Below, piece after piece: positions 61,755 to 64,000 of a DNA stretch of 64,000 nucleotides; positions within the stretch are counted from its first letter, which is position 1; each line of letters starts with the position of its first letter. The stretch is from Microbulbifer thermotolerans. GTDB lineage: Bacteria > Pseudomonadota > Gammaproteobacteria > Pseudomonadales > Cellvibrionaceae. The notes under the pieces were generated by a model, which was not told the origin of the DNA, searched no databases, and saw only the letters and a list, made by a program, of their open reading frames with translations. Made by a program: the position numbers and the translations under genes. The stretch spans positions 124,001 to 188,000 of the forward strand of contig NZ_FOKT01000002.1 of the NCBI RefSeq assembly GCF_900112305.1, given 5' to 3'.

Positions 61755-63860
61755 ATGCAGACCAATCGGATCGCCGCTCTGTTTTCCGGCTTCTTGTTTC
61801 TCACCCTGACCCTGTTCTCCGCTGCGACGCTGGCCGAGCTGGACAGCCTGCAACCCGAAGAGGACCAGGGCAGTACCGCTCGCGAAATCGTCGGCAAGCT
61901 GGAAATGCTGCACTACAACAAGCTGAAGCTCAGCGACGATATGTCCGAAAAGCTCTGGGAGGAATATATCGAGGCCTTGGACCCCACCAAAAGCTACTTC
62001 CTCGCCTCGGATATCAGCGAATTCCGCCAGTGGCGCACCAAGCTCGATGACCAACTGCGCGCGGGCCAGGTAAAGGCCGGTTTTGACATTTACAATCGCT
62101 TCCGCCTGCGCCTGACAGATCGGCTCAACAATATTCTCAACCAGCTGGACAAAGGCCTGCCGGCCTTCGACTTCACCCGCGACGAATACCTCGAATTGGA
62201 CCGCGAAGACAGCGACTGGCCGGCCTCCATTAGCGCCGCTGATGAACTGTGGCGCAAACGCCTTAAAAGCAGCGTGCTCAACCTGCGCCTGACAGGCAAG
62301 AAAGATGAGGAAATCCGCGACTTGCTGGTACGGCGCTACAAAGGCCAGCTGAAACGAATCCACCAACAAAGCAGCGATGACGTCTTTGAGCTCTACATGA
62401 ATTCTCTGACCCGTCTGTACGATCCGCACAGCAACTACCTGTCACCGCGCTCACTGGAAAACTTCAATATGAGTATGTCGCTGTCCCTGGAAGGGATCGG
62501 CGCAGTGTTGCAAATGGAGGACGAATACACCAAGGTGGCACGCTTGGTTGCCGGCGGTCCGGCCGATCGCTCTGGCAAGCTCAAGCCCAATGACAAGATT
62601 GTCGCGGTCGGCCAGGGCAAAGAAGGCGAAATGGTCGATGTCGTCGGCTGGCGCCTGGACGATGTGGTTGACCTGATTCGCGGCGAAGCGGGTAGCTACG
62701 TGCGCCTGGAAACCATCCCCACTGGTGGGGACGGCACCCACAGAACCATCCTGATCAAGCGCAGCAAGGTGAAACTAGAGGATCAGGCCGCGAAAAAGGC
62801 GACCTTTGAATTCTCCGACGGTGAAAAAACGTACAAAATCGGCGTCATCAACCTGCCGACCTTCTATATCGATTTCGAGGCCTACCGTCGGCGCGATCCC
62901 AACTATAAAAGCACCACTCGCGATGTCGCCAAGTTGCTTGAGGAGCTGAAAGCGGAAAAAGTAGACGGCATCATCCTCGACCTGCGCAACAACGGTGGCG
63001 GCTCTCTGCAGGAAGCCACGATGCTCACCGACCTCTTCATCGATCAGGGGCCGGTAGTGCAGATTCGCCATGCCAATGAACAGATATCGCGCCACAACCG
63101 CTCCCGCTCGCGTGCCATGTACCGTGGCCCTCTGATGGTTTTGATTAACCGCCTGTCCGCATCCGCATCGGAGATCTTTGCCGGCGCTATTCAGGACTAC
63201 AATCGCGGGCTGGTTGTGGGCAACCAGTCCTTTGGTAAGGGTACAGTACAGACAATGGCGCCTTTGAAGGAAGGCCAGCTGAAGATCACTCAATCCAAGT
63301 TCTACCGCGTATCCGGTGACAGCACGCAACACGCCGGGGTAACCCCGGATATACAGATGCCGCGCCTGATCGATGTGGAAACTGTCGGAGAGAGTGCCTA
63401 TGACACGGCCCTGCCCTGGGACCGAATCCACGCGGTGCCCCACGCCAAATATTTCAATCTCAAGGAGCTCCTGCCGTCACTGATCAGCAAACACCAGCAA
63501 CGCACGGCGGCGGACCCGGATTTTATTTTCCTGCGCGAACAATTCCAGTTCGAGACCGAGCGCGCGGATCAGGAATATGTATCCCTGAACGAAAAGACGC
63601 GCGAAATGGAACGCAAAGAATTGAACGAGCGCCTGCTCACAATGGAAAACCGCCGCCGCACCGCCAAAGGCCTGGAGCCGTATAAAACCTTTGAAGAGTA
63701 TGAGGAAAGCGAATCAGAAGAAGTGGCAAATATCGGCGGGCCTGTGGAAATCAAACTGGAAAAAGACCCGATTCTGAACGAGGCCGGTTATATCATGGCT
63801 GACTTTATCAGCCTCTACGACAAAATCGCCAAGTCGCCACCCCAAGTGGCAAACTTCTGA
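61755..63860 (+). CDS. prc: Tail-specific carboxy-terminal protease Prc
   Basis: Periplasmic serine protease of 701 residues. ATG 61755 begins a signal peptide (MQTNRIAALFSGFLFLTLTL, cleaved near TLA-ELD). After an N-terminal helical domain (YNKLKLSDDMSEKLWEEYIE, DPTKSYFLASDI), a PDZ domain starts near LSLEGIGAVLQMEDEYTKVA. The catalytic Ser-Lys dyad is in NRLSASASEIFAGAIQDYNR and GNQSFGKGTVQT. The C-terminal DUF3340-like region is present. It degrades tagged periplasmic proteins and trims penicillin-binding protein 3 in relatives. A terminator follows 67 bases after the stop. Confidence 0.95.
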   Translation: MQTNRIAALFSGFLFLTLTLFSAATLAELDSLQPEEDQGSTAREIVGKLEMLHYNKLKLSDDMSEKLWEEYIEALDPTKSYFLASDISEFRQWRTKLDDQLRAGQVKAGFDIYNRFRLRLTDRLNNILNQLDKGLPAFDFTRDEYLELDREDSDWPASISAADELWRKRLKSSVLNLRLTGKKDEEIRDLLVRRYKGQLKRIHQQSSDDVFELYMNSLTRLYDPHSNYLSPRSLENFNMSMSLSLEGIGAVLQMEDEYTKVARLVAGGPADRSGKLKPNDKIVAVGQGKEGEMVDVVGWRLDDVVDLIRGEAGSYVRLETIPTGGDGTHRTILIKRSKVKLEDQAAKKATFEFSDGEKTYKIGVINLPTFYIDFEAYRRRDPNYKSTTRDVAKLLEELKAEKVDGIILDLRNNGGGSLQEATMLTDLFIDQGPVVQIRHANEQISRHNRSRSRAMYRGPLMVLINRLSASASEIFAGAIQDYNRGLVVGNQSFGKGTVQTMAPLKEGQLKITQSKFYRVSGDSTQHAGVTPDIQMPRLIDVETVGESAYDTALPWDRIHAVPHAKYFNLKELLPSLISKHQQRTAADPDFIFLREQFQFETERADQEYVSLNEKTREMERKELNERLLTMENRRRTAKGLEPYKTFEEYEESESEEVANIGGPVEIKLEKDPILNEAGYIMADFISLYDKIAKSPPQVANF

Positions 63861-63927
63861 AAGGTCCCCGGGCGAGAGTCACAAGGGGCCCGGTGGAAGG
63901 TAATCAGACTCACAGCAAAATGATTCA

Positions 63928-63955
63928 GGCCGGGCATGCCCCGGCCCTTTTCTTT
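63928..63955 (+). terminator. Rho-independent terminator after prc
   Basis: GGCCGGG pairs with CCCGGCC around loop CATGC and is followed by CTTTTCTTTG. Confidence 0.75.
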
Positions 63956-63973
63956 GTTTGGGGAACACAATAA

Positions 63974-64000
63974 ATGAAAGTTGTCTCTTTTAATGTCAAC
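63974..64000 (+). CDS. Start of an exodeoxyribonuclease III-like gene (runs off window)
   Basis: Only nine codons are inside the window, reading MKVVSFNVN. This is the characteristic start of XthA-type AP endonuclease/exonuclease III proteins, whose first strand carries the metal-proximal Asn. The identification rests on this short stretch only, so it is tentative. Confidence 0.5.

Overview
The window looks like chromosome of an aerobic, Gram-negative marine gammaproteobacterium, most plausibly of the Cellvibrionales (Microbulbifer-like). This is inference from the mix of very large TonB receptors, a giant NdvB-type glucan synthase, an RND pump, FAN1-type nuclease, Prc protease and moderately GC-rich coding sequence; no rRNA or marker gene proves the genus. 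No rRNA, tRNA, CRISPR array, prophage or complete insertion sequence was seen.

Layout. 1-12.4 kb: 3' part of siroheme synthase cysG, a small membrane protein, a penicillin-acylase-family enzyme divergent from a large TonB receptor, an ergothioneine pair egtB-egtD overlapping a CopG-like (DUF411) copper protein, a diheme cytochrome and a YheT-like hydrolase. 12.4-27.3 kb: a sigma factor/zinc-finger pair, a tandem UspA protein translationally coupled to a 2879-residue NdvB-like cyclic glucan synthase, a GNAT acetyltransferase and a P2-type ATPase with a consensus FNR/Anr box in front of it.

27.5-42 kb is a metal island: a ZIP transporter; a four-gene operon (TonB receptor, periplasmic membrane-anchored CobN-like chelatase, ExbB/MotA-like protein, DUF2149 protein) resembling the hmuR-S-U-V part of Bacteroidota haem operons; a DUF6702 protein and M1 zinc peptidase; and zur flanked by two COG0523 (CobW-type) GTPase genes. 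A near-perfect Zur box precedes one GTPase and a weaker Zur-like box overlaps the promoter of the CobN-like operon, so zinc control of a tetrapyrrole-chelatase import system is the main hypothesis here.

42-50 kb: a KfrA-like DNA-binding gene divergent from a tyrosine recombinase, then an NAD salvage cluster (NadM-Nudix, NadV, regulator NrtR) with three NrtR-type boxes and, unexpectedly, a matched hairpin with an ATAGA loop in the leaders of both nadM and nadV. 48-52 kb: a FAN1-like VRR-NUC nuclease, the dead C-terminal remnant of a DinG/XPD-type helicase, a CLCA_X-type zincin and a GAPDH-family gene. 52-64 kb: MscS channel, LysR/AzoR pair, acrAB efflux operon with divergent tetR, prc, and the first codons of an xthA-like gene.

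Scattered through the intergenic spaces is a family of about 213-bp elements with nested inverted repeats: four intact copies with target duplications (CTAG, TTAA, CTCAG), one half copy and several decayed copies. They behave like MITEs, probably mobilised in trans by an IS5-type transposase that is not in this window.
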